64,000 nt of DNA from Talpa occidentalis (GCF_014898055.3 NW_023601212.1:48472329-48536328), one strand, 5' to 3'. Shown: positions 44,130-55,914, numbered from the stretch's first letter. The notes: generated from the sequence alone by a model not told the origin. Numbers and translations are program-made.

Positions 44130-44650
44130 TAACTTACTTTTGAGTTTCTTGTTTTATTGAAGATAGTTTTCCCATTCACAGGTTTATATGTAGTTATCAA
44201 GGTGTTAATGTAGAATGTATTGGTTGCTCTTACTTTGAGTTTGTAACCCTTCTAGGTTTTTATAAGACATTTGAGAGAGGGGAACAACTTCATTTCACAC
44301 AAGGTACAAAGCCAGTATGCCACCATTTATTAAACAATTCTTTTCCAAGTAACATTAAATACAACCTTACTGTATACAGAATATCCCTATATATTGAAAC
44401 CTAATGCCTGATTCTCCCCACAAATAACTGATCCTCAGCTATGTGTCAGCCCATAGTAGGAACATTATTATATTATTTTATGTCTAGATCTTTGCCAATT
44501 TAATCACTAATCCTTGTTTATATTGTTGAATTATTGCTGTTTTAGTTTTTTCAATTAGTTTTTGACACTTCATTCAGTTTTGTATGTTACAAATATCTTG
44601 AAACCCTGCTATTTAACCAGGATTCATTCTCCCTGCATTTTTTTTTTGCA
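44130..44650 (-). mobile_element. Old L1 ORF2 fragment
   Basis: Antisense ORF2 debris: TTGAAGATAGTTTTCCC, AGAGAGGGGAACAACTTCATTTC, CACCATTTATTAAACAATTC. It is badly decayed. Confidence 0.5.
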
Positions 44651-44865
44651 TAATGTTAAATTTTCTTAAATTTGTTTCAATTTAAGTGTCCATATATTTA
44701 CATTCCCTTAAGAAATATAAAAATGAACAAAGCAGGTGAAGTCCCTGAACTTGTGGATCTTGCATGGTGGGGTCAGAGAACAATGAAATACATGTGTATA
44801 TAGCACAGTATCCTCAGGGACAATCCTACCCAGGTACTTATTCAGAGAAGGAGGGTGGGCTGCCG

Positions 44866-44876
44866 TGTGTGTGAGT

Positions 44877-44907
<31 letters not shown>

Positions 44908-44932
44908 CATGCGCGTGCGGGTGCATGCTTTT
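44866..44932. repeat. (TG)n microsatellite
   Basis: TGTGTG run with a few interruptions, then GCATGCGCGTGCGGGTGCATGC. Such alternating purine-pyrimidine DNA can adopt Z-form. Confidence 0.88.
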
Positions 44933-46180
44933 ATATAGTATTGTGTGGGGAGTCTTTGCATGTTGTACATTGAACAGAAGTAGGACTGGAGTATTCCCAC
45001 TTAACTTGTCAAAAAAGAGCTCAAACCCCAAACTCCATGAATAACAGTGAAAAGAAGTCTCTGACGAAAAGTGGAGAAGGGGCTTTATTCATATAAAAAC
45101 CAATTGATCAGATAACTATGGGAAAGGCACAGAAATAAAAGGTCTCTGTTTCATACCCAACAAGCCAACATCTCTTGTTTGTACATCTCCTTTTGCTCCT
45201 TTCTCTCTTGAGTGATCAATTTGCAGGGTGTTTGCTACCATGCAGATATCAGCATTTCTGTGCTTTAGCTAACTAAATCTTTGCTATTTTATTATTATTC
45301 TTGGGCATCAAGGGAATATAATGGGAATTGGAATGTTGCCAGAACCTATGAAGCTTTTCTTCCTTACAGTCTCTGAGAATTTGAATTGATTAGATACTTC
45401 CCCCTTCATGTCCCTTACAAATTTTTCTCCTTCCTTCTCTCCCTCCCTTCCCCTGTCTGTGTGCACTACACACGTTTTTATATCTATTTAAATACAGGGC
45501 ATCAAATGACCATAGTAATAAAATGAAACTACAAGTTTATTGGTCTGCTGGAAGTTTACAAACTGAAATTTGTGGGTTCCTTTTCTCTTTGGGGGAAAGA
45601 TAATCTGATCTGACCAGTTTAAGTTGTATCCACCCCTAGTTTAATCAGGGTCATTGGGAGTGAGGAAGACATGGAAAACAGTCCGAAGAGCCACAGTCTG
45701 CTCTATGTGTGAGTGTGTGTGCACGTGGTGGTGTGTCAGCAGTCCTTGGAGCAGGGAAACCTCTCCATTATATTCCAAGTGACATAATACTGATTAAAGG
45801 ACTCATTTAAAGCAGATTGGAAGAGAGGGTCCATTTCAAGCGACCAGAGGTCTTTGCAAACAAATTAATATAGCACCCATTGTATGTAGAAGTGGAGAAG
45901 GAACAAGCTGAGACCTGAAGTTTCACAGCAGCAGGGAAGTCACCTCATCCCCCCACCTTTTCCGACACCACCTTTCCTCACTCTCCTTGCACGTTCCTCT
46001 TGCCATGCTGATTTCCTTTTTATGACTTGAACTTCTGAAGCGAGCACCTTCCATCAGGCTTTCCACTGGCTGTTCACCAGTGAGGTACATGATCCCCATT
46101 ATGCTCCTCTCTCTGACCCACTCCTCTTAGTCTCTGTTCAAATGCTACATTTTTTTGCCAGTCCTCCCTGATCTTCCATA
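44933..46180. other. Unique DNA, nothing recognised
   Basis: No gene or named repeat is visible between the microsatellite and the SINE. Confidence 0.45.
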
Positions 46181-46197
46181 AAGAATAGCATCTCCTA

Positions 46198-46464
46198 GGC
46201 CTCCCTGGTGGTGCAGCGGTTGAGCGCTGGGCTGCGAAGCTGCCCACAGCCTCTTCATTGCTGGTTCAATCCCCGGGCGCCAGACGAGGGTCCCACATGG
46301 CACACAGACCTCTCCTGCCGCCCGCTGCTCCCCTCAGCAGTGTGCTTCGTCAGTCTGCCTGTTCTGTTCCCCGCTCTGGTACTGGTGAATTCTCTCACCC
46401 TCCCGCACTTCTGACTGTACCCAGTGCTTGTATAAATAAATAAAATAAATCTTTAAAAAAAAAA
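46198..46464 (+). mobile_element. tRNA-derived SINE, young
   Basis: Well-preserved copy: GGCCTCCCTGGTGGTGCAGC head, A-box-like TGGTGCAGCGG near 46208, B-box GGTTCAATCC near 46263, T-poor body and AAATAAATAAAATAAATCTTT tail. A perfect 17-bp target duplication, AAGAATAGCATCTCCTA, lies at 46181 and 46465, so this is one of the youngest insertions here. Confidence 0.95.
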
Positions 46465-46481
46465 AAGAATAGCATCTCCTA

Positions 46482-47629
46482 TCCATTCTCTCCTTTGTAC
46501 CTGCTTTCATTTTCTTCATAGGGCTTGTAAACCATCTGATACATTACATAACTTTATATTTGCTTATATTCTGTCCCCATAAATGCACTTTAGGAATTTG
46601 TTTTTCAGCATCTTATACGTATTCCCTAGTCAATGGTTGAAAGGTTGTTGGTACACGAATTATATTCCTCAAATAATTAAAACTGTGGAATACCTGAGTT
46701 TTGAGGGGAAAAACTAAGAATGGGAGATATTTATTCATAGAAATGGTAGATGGGATCCTCTAAAGGGTACCAGATCCATCACAAAACATTAAAATTAAAT
46801 TCTTGATTGTAGAATATCAATTGTATCAATGCATGGAAAGAACAAGAGCTTTTTAGGCAACTCTGTGCATGTTTTAGTGCACAGCTTAGTAAATAAAAAC
46901 TCATTCCCAAACTTGCATTGTTGGTCATTGGCAGCTCTCAACAGGGAATTGATGCCAAATGCACGCTTGGTGATAAAAGGGGAGTAAGAGGATGGGCTGT
47001 CCTCTTGCTAAGGGAACTATGATGAAGAGTTTGCTGATAACCAAATCCCCCTGCTGGTATTAGGGACTAAACTTGCACCAGAGTCCAGAAACTAAGTGCT
47101 AGGACTGCTTTCCCAGCAGAGGATTTCAAGGCAGAAGATAATAATTTGGATCGTACAAATCCACAGTATTTGTCTGCAAGTTCTTCCAATGCTGTCAGGT
47201 TTGGTAGGTTTTTTGATAAGAAAGAGAAGAGATGCTTTTTAAGAGAAGCTGATCAGAGCCTAGATTTTCCTGATTGAAAAGGTTTGGGGGAGGAACAAAG
47301 GGCCTTCATTTTAAATGAAGTCTACCCATCCTTTGGAAGCATGAGCAAGCAGTGGCGGTTTTTCAGTTTTCTTCTTGCTATTGGTTATTAATGTCTCGGC
47401 CTTTAATGAATCATCTTAAAACTCCACCCTTCAGCCTCACCAACTAATGGAAAACAGAAAGGGAGTGACAGTGTGGGAGGTCCAAACGTCATCTCCATTT
47501 TCTCACATCTTTCTGCTCCTGCTCACAGGTTATATAAAAACCTCATGGAAATAGAAGATGTCATCAAAATGATGCAGTAAATGCACACCAACATAGTCCT
47601 GCAGAGAACAAAAAGATAAGTATTAACCA
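46482..47629. other. Unique DNA upstream of the OR gene
   Basis: No coding region. OR genes usually have a non-coding 5' exon and promoter within several kb upstream. The only weak promoter candidate seen is TTATATAAAAACC near 47529, preceded by homeodomain-like TAAT motifs (CTAATGG near 47442). I cannot locate the first exon. Confidence 0.3.
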
Positions 47630-47653
47630 TGTTCTTTTTCTTTTTCCTGGTAG
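47630..47653 (+). promoter_or_regulatory. Candidate splice acceptor before the OR start
   Basis: A pyrimidine-rich tract TTCTTTTTCTTTTTCCTGG is followed by TAG at 47651-47653, 13 bp before the ATG. This is the usual layout of the intron that separates a non-coding OR 5' exon from the intronless coding exon. Confidence 0.5.
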
Positions 47654-47666
47654 TCAGTTCCACTGC

Positions 47667-48596
47667 ATGGATCCAGTGAATGTCACAAGAGTTACAGGAT
47701 TTCTTCTTTTGGGACTTTCAGAGGAACCCAAATTGCAGCCCCACATATTTGGGCTTTTCTTCTCCATGTACCTCACCACTGTGTTGGGAAACCTGCTTCT
47801 CATTGTGGCCGTCAGCTCAGACTCCCGCCTCCACACACCCATGTACTTCTTCCTCTCCAACCTGTCGTTTGTAGACATCTGTTTCACCTCCACCATCATC
47901 CCCAAGATGCTGCAGAACATCCAGACACAGAGCAAAGTCATAACCTATGACGGCTGCATCACCCAGATGTATTTTTTCATACTCTTTACAGGGTTGGATG
48001 ACTTCCTCCTGACCGTGATGGCCTATGACCGCTTTGTGGCCATCTGCCACCCGCTGCACTACACGGTCATCATGAACCCCCGGCTGTGTGGGCTGCTGGT
48101 TCTCGTCTCCTGGATCATCGGTCACCTGCACTCTTTGGTACAAAGCTTAATGGTATTGCGGTTGTCTTTTTGCACGGACTTGGAAATTCCTCATTTTTTC
48201 TGTGAACTCAAGCAGGTAGTCCAACTTGCCTGTTCTGACACCTTTCTAAATAACCTGGTGATGTATTGTGCAGCTGTGCTCCTGGCTGGGGGGCCCCTTA
48301 CTGGAATCCTATATTCTTATTCTAAGATAGTTTCCTCCATACGAAAAATCTCATCAGCTAAAGGGAAGTATAAAGCATTTTCCACTTGTGCTTCTCACCT
48401 CTCAGTTGTCTCCTTATTTTATTGTACACTCCTAGGAGTGTACCTTATCTCTGCTGCTTCCCAAAATGCATACTCGAGTGCAATACCCTCAGTGATGTAC
48501 ACCGTGGTCACACCCATGCTGAACCCCTTCATCTATAGTCTGAGGAACAAAGACATAAAGGGGGCTCTGAAAAGACTCTTTGGAAAAGCACCTTAA
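47667..48596 (+). CDS. Olfactory receptor, class II, OR7-like, intact
   Basis: Predicted odorant-sensing GPCR of the olfactory neuron ciliary membrane; it signals through Golf and adenylyl cyclase. It is 309 residues long, normal for the family, in a single exon with no breaks. Seen in order: N-glycosylation site NVT at residues 5-7, GN in TM1 (41-42), [13 protein letters not shown] after TM1 (55-67), C97 and C179 for the TM3-EC2 disulfide, [10 protein letters not shown] at 118-127 (the DRY-type G-protein contact), [10 protein letters not shown] at 236-245 and [12 protein letters not shown] in TM7 (283-294). Wording such as LLGLSEEP and '[11 protein letters not shown]' is typical of the OR7A/OR7C group. 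The ATG at 47667 gives the standard N-terminus. The ligand and the exact orthologue cannot be told. Confidence 0.95.
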   Translation: MDPVNVTRVTGFLLLGLSEEPKLQPHIFGLFFSMYLTTVLGNLLLIVAVSSDSRLHTPMYFFLSNLSFVDICFTSTIIPKMLQNIQTQSKVITYDGCITQMYFFILFTGLDDFLLTVMAYDRFVAICHPLHYTVIMNPRLCGLLVLVSWIIGHLHSLVQSLMVLRLSFCTDLEIPHFFCELKQVVQLACSDTFLNNLVMYCAAVLLAGGPLTGILYSYSKIVSSIRKISSAKGKYKAFSTCASHLSVVSLFYCTLLGVYLISAASQNAYSSAIPSVMYTVVTPMLNPFIYSLRNKDIKGALKRLFGKAP

Positions 48597-48766
48597 AAGG
48601 TGAAGAAGTGCCAGCGATTGCATGGCTCAAAACCTCGGAGCCAGAAATAGTAATTCTTGTCTGTCTCTATCCAGTTTATGTATAACTCACTTTATCATGT
48701 CTTGCAATATCTCTGATATCAATAGTTTTTCCCTTTATTATTTTCTTTCTTACTCAAATGTATTCT

Positions 48767-49043
48767 TTCTTTTCAAAAGATTTATTTATTTTTGCATACA
48801 AAAACTGAGGTACAGGCTCGAGGTGCAGGGGGCGGGGGGGTGAGAGGATCACCAGAGACTGAGTGGGGAGCAAAACAGGTGGGTTGACTGAAATACACTG
48901 CTGAGGGGAGCAGTGGGTGAGATAGGAGAGGTCTGCTGTGCCATGTGGGTCAGCTTCCCAGCCGGGGATTGAACTCATGCTGCAATAGTTGCAGATAGCT
49001 TCATAGTGCTGATGTGTAACCCCATGCACCACCAGGGAGGCCC
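48767..49043 (-). mobile_element. tRNA-derived SINE downstream of the OR gene
   Basis: Tail at about 48776-48800, head GGCCTCCCTGGTGGTGC at the right end (near 49042). Target duplication CTCAAATGTATTCT at 48753 and CTCAAATGAATTCT at 49044. It lies about 170 bp past the OR stop codon. Confidence 0.92.
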
Positions 49044-49057
49044 CTCAAATGAATTCT

Positions 49058-50129
49058 CAATCTTGCTTCTGAAAAATTTGGGAATTCCCAAATTTTATGC
49101 ATCTGCATAAAATTCATAAGGATGATTTTTTTCTTGAGTAACATGTGATACCAAGTAATTTTTCCCTTATTTTACTAAAATCATAGTTATGCGTTACAAA
49201 AACTACATTTGGTAACCATGGTTACTTGTATATTTATAACAGGACAATCTGAGAGTGTTATTTCACTTTTGTGTACATTATTCTTTTGTACTCCTTTACT
49301 GCTCTTCCTGAGATTGTAAACTTTAACATATTGTATGTTTTATAAGGAGAATTGTTAATCTACTCATTAAGATACTATTCTCTTCTTCAGCTCTATTTGC
49401 AATGCCTACATAGTAATTGGCAAATAACATTATCAAATACATGTCTCCAAGTGAAGTCTACCAGGAATCACAAATTTAAAAAGATTGACTTCATGTGGAT
49501 TAGAGTCATAGATGTCTCAATGCAATGAATCAAAACTTTATACATTGCTATACCATGAAAAATGTTTATTATTGTACATCTACTCATTGAAGTAAGGTTT
49601 AATGTTCATTTTTGAGAGGCTTTATATGTTGGGATGTGGGAGCTGAAGGTGTATTATTTGTGTTTTTATTGGATTATTTTCCTGTTTCTGCTGGGAAGCT
49701 TCCAATACCACTAACATATATGAAATCTTCCATTACTCTAAGTAAAATAGCTTCCCCTTTCTAAATATTGTCATCACAACTAAAGGGGCAGTGAATGGAT
49801 GTTACATATATGTCATCCATTATGTATCTCCTTCATGTTCAAGAATCTCATCAATGTTTATGATGAAAGGATGACTCACAAGAGAACTTGAACTCCTGTT
49901 TAGTCACATGAGTCACGATCACCATTTTTTTCTCCATGAACACAATATCCTAAGCACTCCTGGTTATTGGAAAGGACCCTCAATGTTGTGAATTTTTTAT
50001 ATGATTCTCTGAAATAAGCTTGAATAACAGGATGGTCATGAATGTTGTCTCTAAGTATTAGAACAAATGCCAAAAATAAGAAGCAACAGATTGTAATAAT
50101 TGTCCTCAAGTCTGTTTGCTTTATTGTAT
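49058..50129. other. Unique DNA, nothing recognised
   Basis: AT-rich sequence. A 69-codon minus-strand frame ending at 49900 has no ATG at its apparent start (TTG at 50109), so it is not a credible gene. Confidence 0.45.
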
Positions 50130-50680
50130 CAGAGAGCTATGATTGCATAAAAAGCCATTCTGAAAGCAAATGATTTGATATAATGTCTTTATTAAAAATT
50201 GACTTATATAGTGGTGAGTTTTTTTGGTCTCTGTTTGGATTCTCATGAGTTTTCGTCAGCTGTGGGTCATCAGGGGAAGTCTGGTGATCTTCACTGGACA
50301 TGCTAATGTAGTGGGGGCTCATCAGCTGCAGGCTGATCTAGCATTGCCTAGACTGGGACTAGTGTTCTCTGCTCCTTGTATCCTGTTTTCCTTTGGCAGA
50401 CCTGCTTGCATTTATCCATCTTTCTGAGGCAGAGTTCCAAGGGACAGTTGCAGAAATGCACACATCTTCTTAGGCTACACCATCACTTTCTCCAAAGTCC
50501 TGGGTCGAATAAGACAAAAACTAATCCAGTCCACATTCTAAAGTGGAGAAGCAAATTCCATATCCTGATGGGTTTGTTGTGTTGTCACATATTCAAAGAC
50601 ATAAGTACAGAGAAAGGTGGAGAACTGGGACACAAACAGTCTAAGAAGAGTAAAAATTTTAATTTAGTAAAATAATATGT
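50130..50680. mobile_element. Unclassified ancient interspersed repeat
   Basis: Features shared with old mammalian LTR-like repeats: ATGATTGCATAAAAAGCCATT, GGGCTCATCAGCTGCAGGCTGATC, GGCAGAGTTCCAAGGGACAG and TCCATATCCTGATGGG. I cannot assign a family. Confidence 0.35.
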
Positions 50681-50689
50681 GTGGCAGTA

Positions 50690-51345
50690 CCCATTTATAC
50701 TATCACCCCCAAACATTCCAGAATTACTTTTTCTTTATGTTCTTGCCATAATTTGTCATCTCCTATATTTTCATAATAGCCATTCTTACAGATGTGATAT
50801 TTTATTGTGGTTTTAATTTGCATTTACCTGGTAATTAGTGATGTTGACCAACTTTTCATGAATGTGTTTTGAAATTTTTTTAAAGAACTGTAATGTAATA
50901 TTCCCCCTCCCCATCCTTTAATACCCCTTGGATACTTTCTCCCACCCACCTCTCTCTGAACCTCAGAAATTTCACTTCATTTCTGAGTATCTGCGTTTTT
51001 TTTTTATTTGCTCTGTTGAATCATCTTTTGTATAAATATGCACTATTGTCTGACATTCTGACTTTCTTTACTACACACAATTCCCTTGAAATGCTTCCAT
51101 TTCGCTGTAAATGGAAATATTAAATCTTTCCTGAGGCTGAATAGTATTCCATGGTGTGGCTATACTACATCTTCTTGACCCAATCCCCTATCAGTGACCA
51201 CTTAGGTTGTTTCCATGTCCTAGTTACTGCAAATAATGCTGGATAAACATTATAGAGCATATGATTCATTGAATGGATGGGTTCATGTTTTTTTGGTTAG
51301 ATGCCCAAATGTGGGATTTTAGCTCACATGGTGTTTCCATTGTTA
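50690..51345 (-). mobile_element. Old L1 fragments, ORF2 end and 3'UTR
   Basis: 50700-50880 is antisense ORF2 C-terminus (GTGGTTTTAATTTGCATTTACC, AGTGATGTTGACCAAC). 50885-51340 starts again from a 3'UTR (TAATATTCCCCCTCCCC) and proceeds into ORF2 (GAATAGTATTCCATGGTG, GTTTCCATGTCCTAGTTACTG), so a second L1 abuts the first. Confidence 0.7.
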
Positions 51346-51680
51346 GCTATTTTTTAAATTTTATATATTTTTTATATCCTTCTTCAATTTTGTACAATGT
51401 ATGCTTTCTCATCTTAGTTGTAGTCCTTGTGAAATTCCCACCACCAATTCACCCAAGTACCATCACCATAGTTCCTTGTGCTCTTCCCACCCCTGTTTTG
51501 ATCCTACTCCCCCTCCCCACCATGTAGAATCCATGTAGAATGTCTCTGGTTTATAGTTTCCTGTTGATATTGATATTTACTTTACTATACTTCTTCTTCT
51601 TCTTTTTTTTTTTTTTTGCTGGTCCCTTATTTGGGTCCTCTATATTCCTCCTAAAAGTGAAACCACTTGGTATCCATTGT
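51346..51680 (-). mobile_element. L1 3'UTR fragment inserted in the old L1
   Basis: TAAATTTTATATATTTTTTATATCC, TTGTACAATGTATGC, TTCCCACCACCAATTCACC, GTTTTGATCCTACTCC. Old L1 ORF2 sequence resumes at about 51680 and continues to 51860. Confidence 0.7.
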
Positions 51681-52270
51681 TGCTTTTTAAAAGTAAATCC
51701 AAATCACGTTTGAGTTGACATCCCACTAAAAGTGTAATAGTGTTCTTCTTCCTCTGCATCTTCTCTAGCACTTGTTGCTGCAGGTCTTTAATATGTGCCA
51801 TTCTCACTAGTGTATCTCAGTGTGGTTTTGACCTGCATGTCCCTTATTAAAAGTGATGCTGAATTTTTATTTATTTTATTTTATATAATTTTTACATCAT
51901 TTTTCATTTTTGCACAATTTATGCAAAAATTTCATCTTGGTTATAGTCCCCATACAATTCCCACCCCCTTATTTTGACCCTAATCCCTATCCCCTTCCTC
52001 CCCCACAGTGTGTCTCTGGTTTATAGTTACTTGTTGATTTTGATTTTTACTTTATTATAATTAGTCTTTTTCCTGGTCCCTTATATAGGTTTTCTAAATT
52101 CCTGCTATGAGTGAGACCATTTGGTATTTTTCTTTTTCTTTCTGGCTTATTTTGCTGAGCATGATCCCTTCCAGCTCCATCCAGCTGCAAATGGTATGAG
52201 TTTATCTTTTTTGATTGCTGAGTAATATTCCATTGTGTATATGTACCACATCTTCTTGACCCAGTCAGAT
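51681..52270 (-). mobile_element. Old L1 ORF2 piece, then a 5'-truncated L1
   Basis: 51681-51860 is an old antisense ORF2 piece ('CCATTCTCACTAG'-type zone). From about 51868 a younger L1 3'UTR begins and runs into its ORF2 end at 52266 (GAGTAATATTCCATTGTG, ACCACATCTTCTTGACCCAG). GATGCTGAAT at 51858 and GATGATGAAT at 52268 may be its target duplication. The SINE at 52285 sits right beside the second. Confidence 0.65.
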
Positions 52271-52284
52271 GATGAATGTATTTT

Positions 52285-52544
52285 TTTTAAGATTTATTTA
52301 TTTATTTATACAAGCACTGAGTATAGTCAGAAGCGTGGGAGGGTGAGAGAATTCACCAAAGCCAGAGCAGGGAGCAGAGCAGGCAGACTGACGAAGTACA
52401 CTGCTGAGGGGAGCAGTGGGAGAGACAGGAGAGGTCCATGTGCCATGTGGACCCTCCCCAGCAGCCGAGGATCGAACGGTCACTTCAGAGGCTGTGGGCA
52501 GCTTTGTAGCCCAGCGCTCAACCACTGCGCCACCAGGGAGGCCC
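52285..52544 (-). mobile_element. tRNA-derived SINE
   Basis: Tail TTTAAGATTTATTTATTTATTTATAC near 52288, head GGCCTCCCTGGTGGCGC at the right end. Target duplication GATGAATGTATTTT at 52271 and 52546. As at 14580, it appears to occupy the 5' junction of an L1. Confidence 0.93.
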
Positions 52545-53099
52545 AGATGAATGTATTTTAAAATACTCTAAATAAAAAATATTTAGCTAGTCTTTTATTT
52601 ATTTATCTTATTATTTAGAGAACATTTGTTTACGACATTTTATATGATTTGGGGAATAGGTCACACATCTTTGGATGTTTATTACCAAACACACCCACCA
52701 CCAAAGCCCCATGTCCCTTTACTGTAGGCCATTGGGCCTCCCCTCTGCTTTGTTCTCAACGCCTTCTAGTAGCTGCAACTCTGCAGTCATATTTCCTTTA
52801 TTTTTTCCCTTTATTGAGGTAACATTGGTTTACAACACTGATGTGATGTAGGGGAATAGGTTCACACCACCTCAGATACATGTTGCCACACCAATCCAAC
52901 CATAAAAGCACCCACAGTCCTGCATTATGCACTACGGGACCCTCTCTCCACTTTGTTCCTAAACCTTCTTCGCCCTCTAGGAGCCCCAACCCTACAGTCA
53001 TATTTCAGGGGATTGTTTTAGTTTAGTTTTGTTAGTTCCTTTGTTTTTTCCCCTCTACAGTCCTCATATGAGTGAAATAATGCAGTGTTTGTCTTTCTT

Positions 53100-53368
53100 T
53101 TTCTTTTTTAAGATTTATTTGTTTATATAAGCACTGGGTACAGTCAGAAGCGCGGGAGGGTGAGAGAATTCACCAGAGCCAGAGCAGGGAACAGAACAGG
53201 CAGACTGACGAAATACACTGCTAAGAGGAGCAGTGGGCACAGCAGAAGAGGTTTGCCGTGCCATGTGGGACCCTCGCCAGCAGCCAGGGATCGAGCCGGA
53301 GCTGCAGAGGCTGCACTGCGGGCAGCTTTGCAGCCCAGTGCTCAATCGCTGCACCACCAGGGGAGGCC
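53100..53368 (-). mobile_element. tRNA-derived SINE inside the old L1
   Basis: Tail at 53105-53130, head GGCCTCCCCTGGTGGTGC at about 53367. Perfect target duplication CAGTGTTTGTCTTTCTT at 53083 and 53369. Confidence 0.94.
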
Positions 53369-53486
53369 CAGTGTTTGTCTTTCTTCTTATGAAAATTATT
53401 ACTTAGTACTTTGGTCCCCAGTTCCATCTATTTTGTCACAAATGGCAAGAGTTCATTTTTTTGTAGCTGAGTGGTATTCCATTATG

Positions 53487-53545
53487 GAGATCTATATCTA
53501 CATCTATGTATGTATGTATGTATCTATCTATCTACCTACTTATCT
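53487..53545. repeat. (TATG)n/(TATC)n microsatellite in the L1
   Basis: ATGTATGTATGTATGTATC then TATCTATCTATC. It arose at the L1 position that normally reads like GTGTATATGTACCACATC, as at 37275. Confidence 0.8.
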
Positions 53546-55596
53546 CACATCTTCTTAATGGCCTTTTGTTTCCATAACTTGACTGTTATAAATAGTGCCG
53601 CAATGAATATAGTAGTGCACACGTCTTTTTGATTTAGTGGTTTTTGTATTCTTCCAGTAGATACATAGGGGTTGAATTGCTGGACCATATGGAATGTCTA
53701 ATTACTATTTTGAGCAACTTCCATACTGTTTTCCATTGGGTTTGGACGAGTCTACATTCCCAGCAACAGTGCACAAGGGTTTCCTTTTCTTATACGCTAG
53801 TCAACATTTGTTGTTTTGGGTTTTTGACATGGGCCATTCTCACTGGAGTGAGGTGGCATCTCATTGTGCTTTAGATTTGCATTTCCCTGATGACAGTGAT
53901 GATGACCATTTTACATGTGCCTGTTGGTGATCTGTATATCTGTGCATAAATGTCTATTTATCTCTGCTGCCCATTTTTTTTATTGGGTTCTGTTTCCTTT
54001 TTGTTTAGTTATATGAGTTCTTTGTAGATCTTGAATATTAGCCCTTTGTCAGATATAGGATGTGCAAATATTTTCTCCCATTCAGTAGTGTCTTTTTGTT
54101 TTAGTGATAGTTTCTTTTGCTGTTCAGAAGCTTTTTAGCTTTATGTGGTCATGCTTGTTTATTTTTGCTTTTGTTTTCCTTGTTGTTGGAGTTGAAGCCA
54201 TTGTTGTAGAGTGTTTTATCTATATTTTCTTTCATGTATTTTTGGTTGCCAATGTTAAATTCAAATCTTTCCAATCCATTTTGAGTTAATTTTTGTGTGC
54301 ACTGTGAGAGAATAGTCAAGTTTCACTTTCCTGCATTTAGCTGTTCAGTATTTTCAGCACTCAGATTCCCCTTTCTTCATTGTATACTCTTGGCTTCTCT
54401 GTTGTTGATTAACTGTCCATGTAAATGTGGATGTATCTCTAGGCTCTCAATTTTATTCCATTGGTAAGTGTGTCTATTTTTATTCCAATACCAAACTGTT
54501 CTTATTAGTATAGTTTTGTGATATAGTTTGACACCTCCATTTCACTTCTTTTTTGTCAAGGTTGTTTGAGTCTTCAGAGTCTTTTGTGGTTCCACATAAA
54601 TTTCAATAATGTTTGCTCTGTTTCTTTGAAGAATGCCATCAACATTTTCATAGGAATTGCATTGCATCTGTATATTGCTTTGGGTAAGATGGACGTTTTA
54701 CAATGTTAATTCTTCCAATCTATTAGCATAGAATATCTTTCCATTTCCTTGTGCCTTTTATTTCTTTAAACAATGTCATAGTTTTCATTGACTAAGTCTT
54801 TCATCTCCTTTGTTAGATATTTAATGCTTTTTGATGCTACTATAAGTGGGATTGTTTTCTAGATTTTTTCTTCTAGTTCATTATTTGCATATAAGAATGC
54901 AACAGACTTTGATTGATTTTGCAGCCTTCCACTTTACTATTCTGATTTTTTCTTTCAAGTAGTTTTAAGTGGAGTCTAGGATTTTTATGTCATCTGCAAA
55001 TAGTGATAGTTCTTTCTAAATTTGGATTCCTTTTATATCCTTTTTTCCATTATTGTTCTAGGTAGGACTTCCAATACTATGTTGACAGTAATGGTGAGAG
55101 TGGACATCCTTGTCATGTACCTGATCATAGAATAAGAGCTTGTAGTATTTCTCCACTGAATATGATGATACTATAGGTTTGGTGTATATGACTTTATTAT
55201 GTTGAGGCATACTCTTTCTGTCCATATTTTACTAAGAATTTTTATCATAAATGAATATTGAATCTTGTAAAATAACTTCTCTGCTCTTATTGATATGATC
55301 ATATATTTTTTTTTCCTTTTGTTGATGTGGTGACTTACATTGATTGCTTTGCATTTGCTGAACCATCCTTTCATCCCTGAATAAATACCCTTGGTCATGA
55401 TATAGGACCCTTTATTTACGTAGCTTTAGAGATTACCCACATTTATAGAAGCATCAAGAGTTTAAAAGCATACCTCCCATTATAGTTACGCTTGACTGGT
55501 TTTATAATGAAAATTATATGCCGTGGTGACAGTCTTGATTTTGGAGAATCAAGTAAGCTATGGATAAAACCTTGAGAATGTCAATGGTCCCAGTCT

Positions 55597-55914
55597 GTGA
55601 AGAATGATTTATATTTTATTGGTACGCCACTGGATATAACAAGTCCATGGGGTTGTGCAGAAAGAGCACTTCCTAAAAAGAAAACACTGAACTGGAGCTT
55701 CAACCACAACTCTTGGCATTTTGCTGATCTAGTGTTGGAGGACAAGGATTCTGGGGTACCTCAATATATATATAATGATGGGGAAAAACTTCCAGAGCAA
55801 ATCTGGGAAAGAAGAAAACACCCTGAATTTAACATTGCTGTTAAAGCCAACTTTCTTCATAGTAGCATACCAGGGGTGCTTAAGTGTAACTGCAATGTAA
55901 GAATTGCCTTATAA
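55597..55914 (+). pseudogene. Exon-like 105-codon open frame, unidentified
   Basis: Protein-like composition with charged and aromatic residues ('KKKTLNWSFNHNSWHFADL', 'IWERRKHPEFNIAVKANF', 'PGVLKCNCNVRIAL'). It lies just after the L1 at 55410, and a TAA follows at 55912. I do not recognise a family. It could be a remnant of a processed pseudogene or a chance frame. Confidence 0.25.

Larger units (their letters stand above)
52590..55410 (-). mobile_element. Old L1, ORF2 and 3'UTR, with a duplicated 3'UTR
   Basis: Antisense L1 from its 3'UTR to RT. The 3'UTR motif occurs twice: AGAACATTTGTTTACGACATTTTATATGATTTGGGGAATAGG-like sequence near 52620 and GTAACATTGGTTTACAACACTGATGTGATGTAGGGGAATAGG-like sequence near 52820. 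ORF2 follows: AGTGGTATTCCATTATGG near 53470, GTTGAATTGCTGGACCATATGG, CCTTTGTCAGATATAGG, CATTGGTAAGTGTGTC, GTCATCTGCAAATAGTGATAG near 54990 (FADD zone) and GCTGAACCATCC near 55360. It is old and full of stops. Confidence 0.8.

Noticed and set aside
49900..50109. 69-codon frame with a signal-peptide-like start
   Set aside because: The apparent start codon is TTG, which does not support a eukaryotic gene, and no family is recognised.
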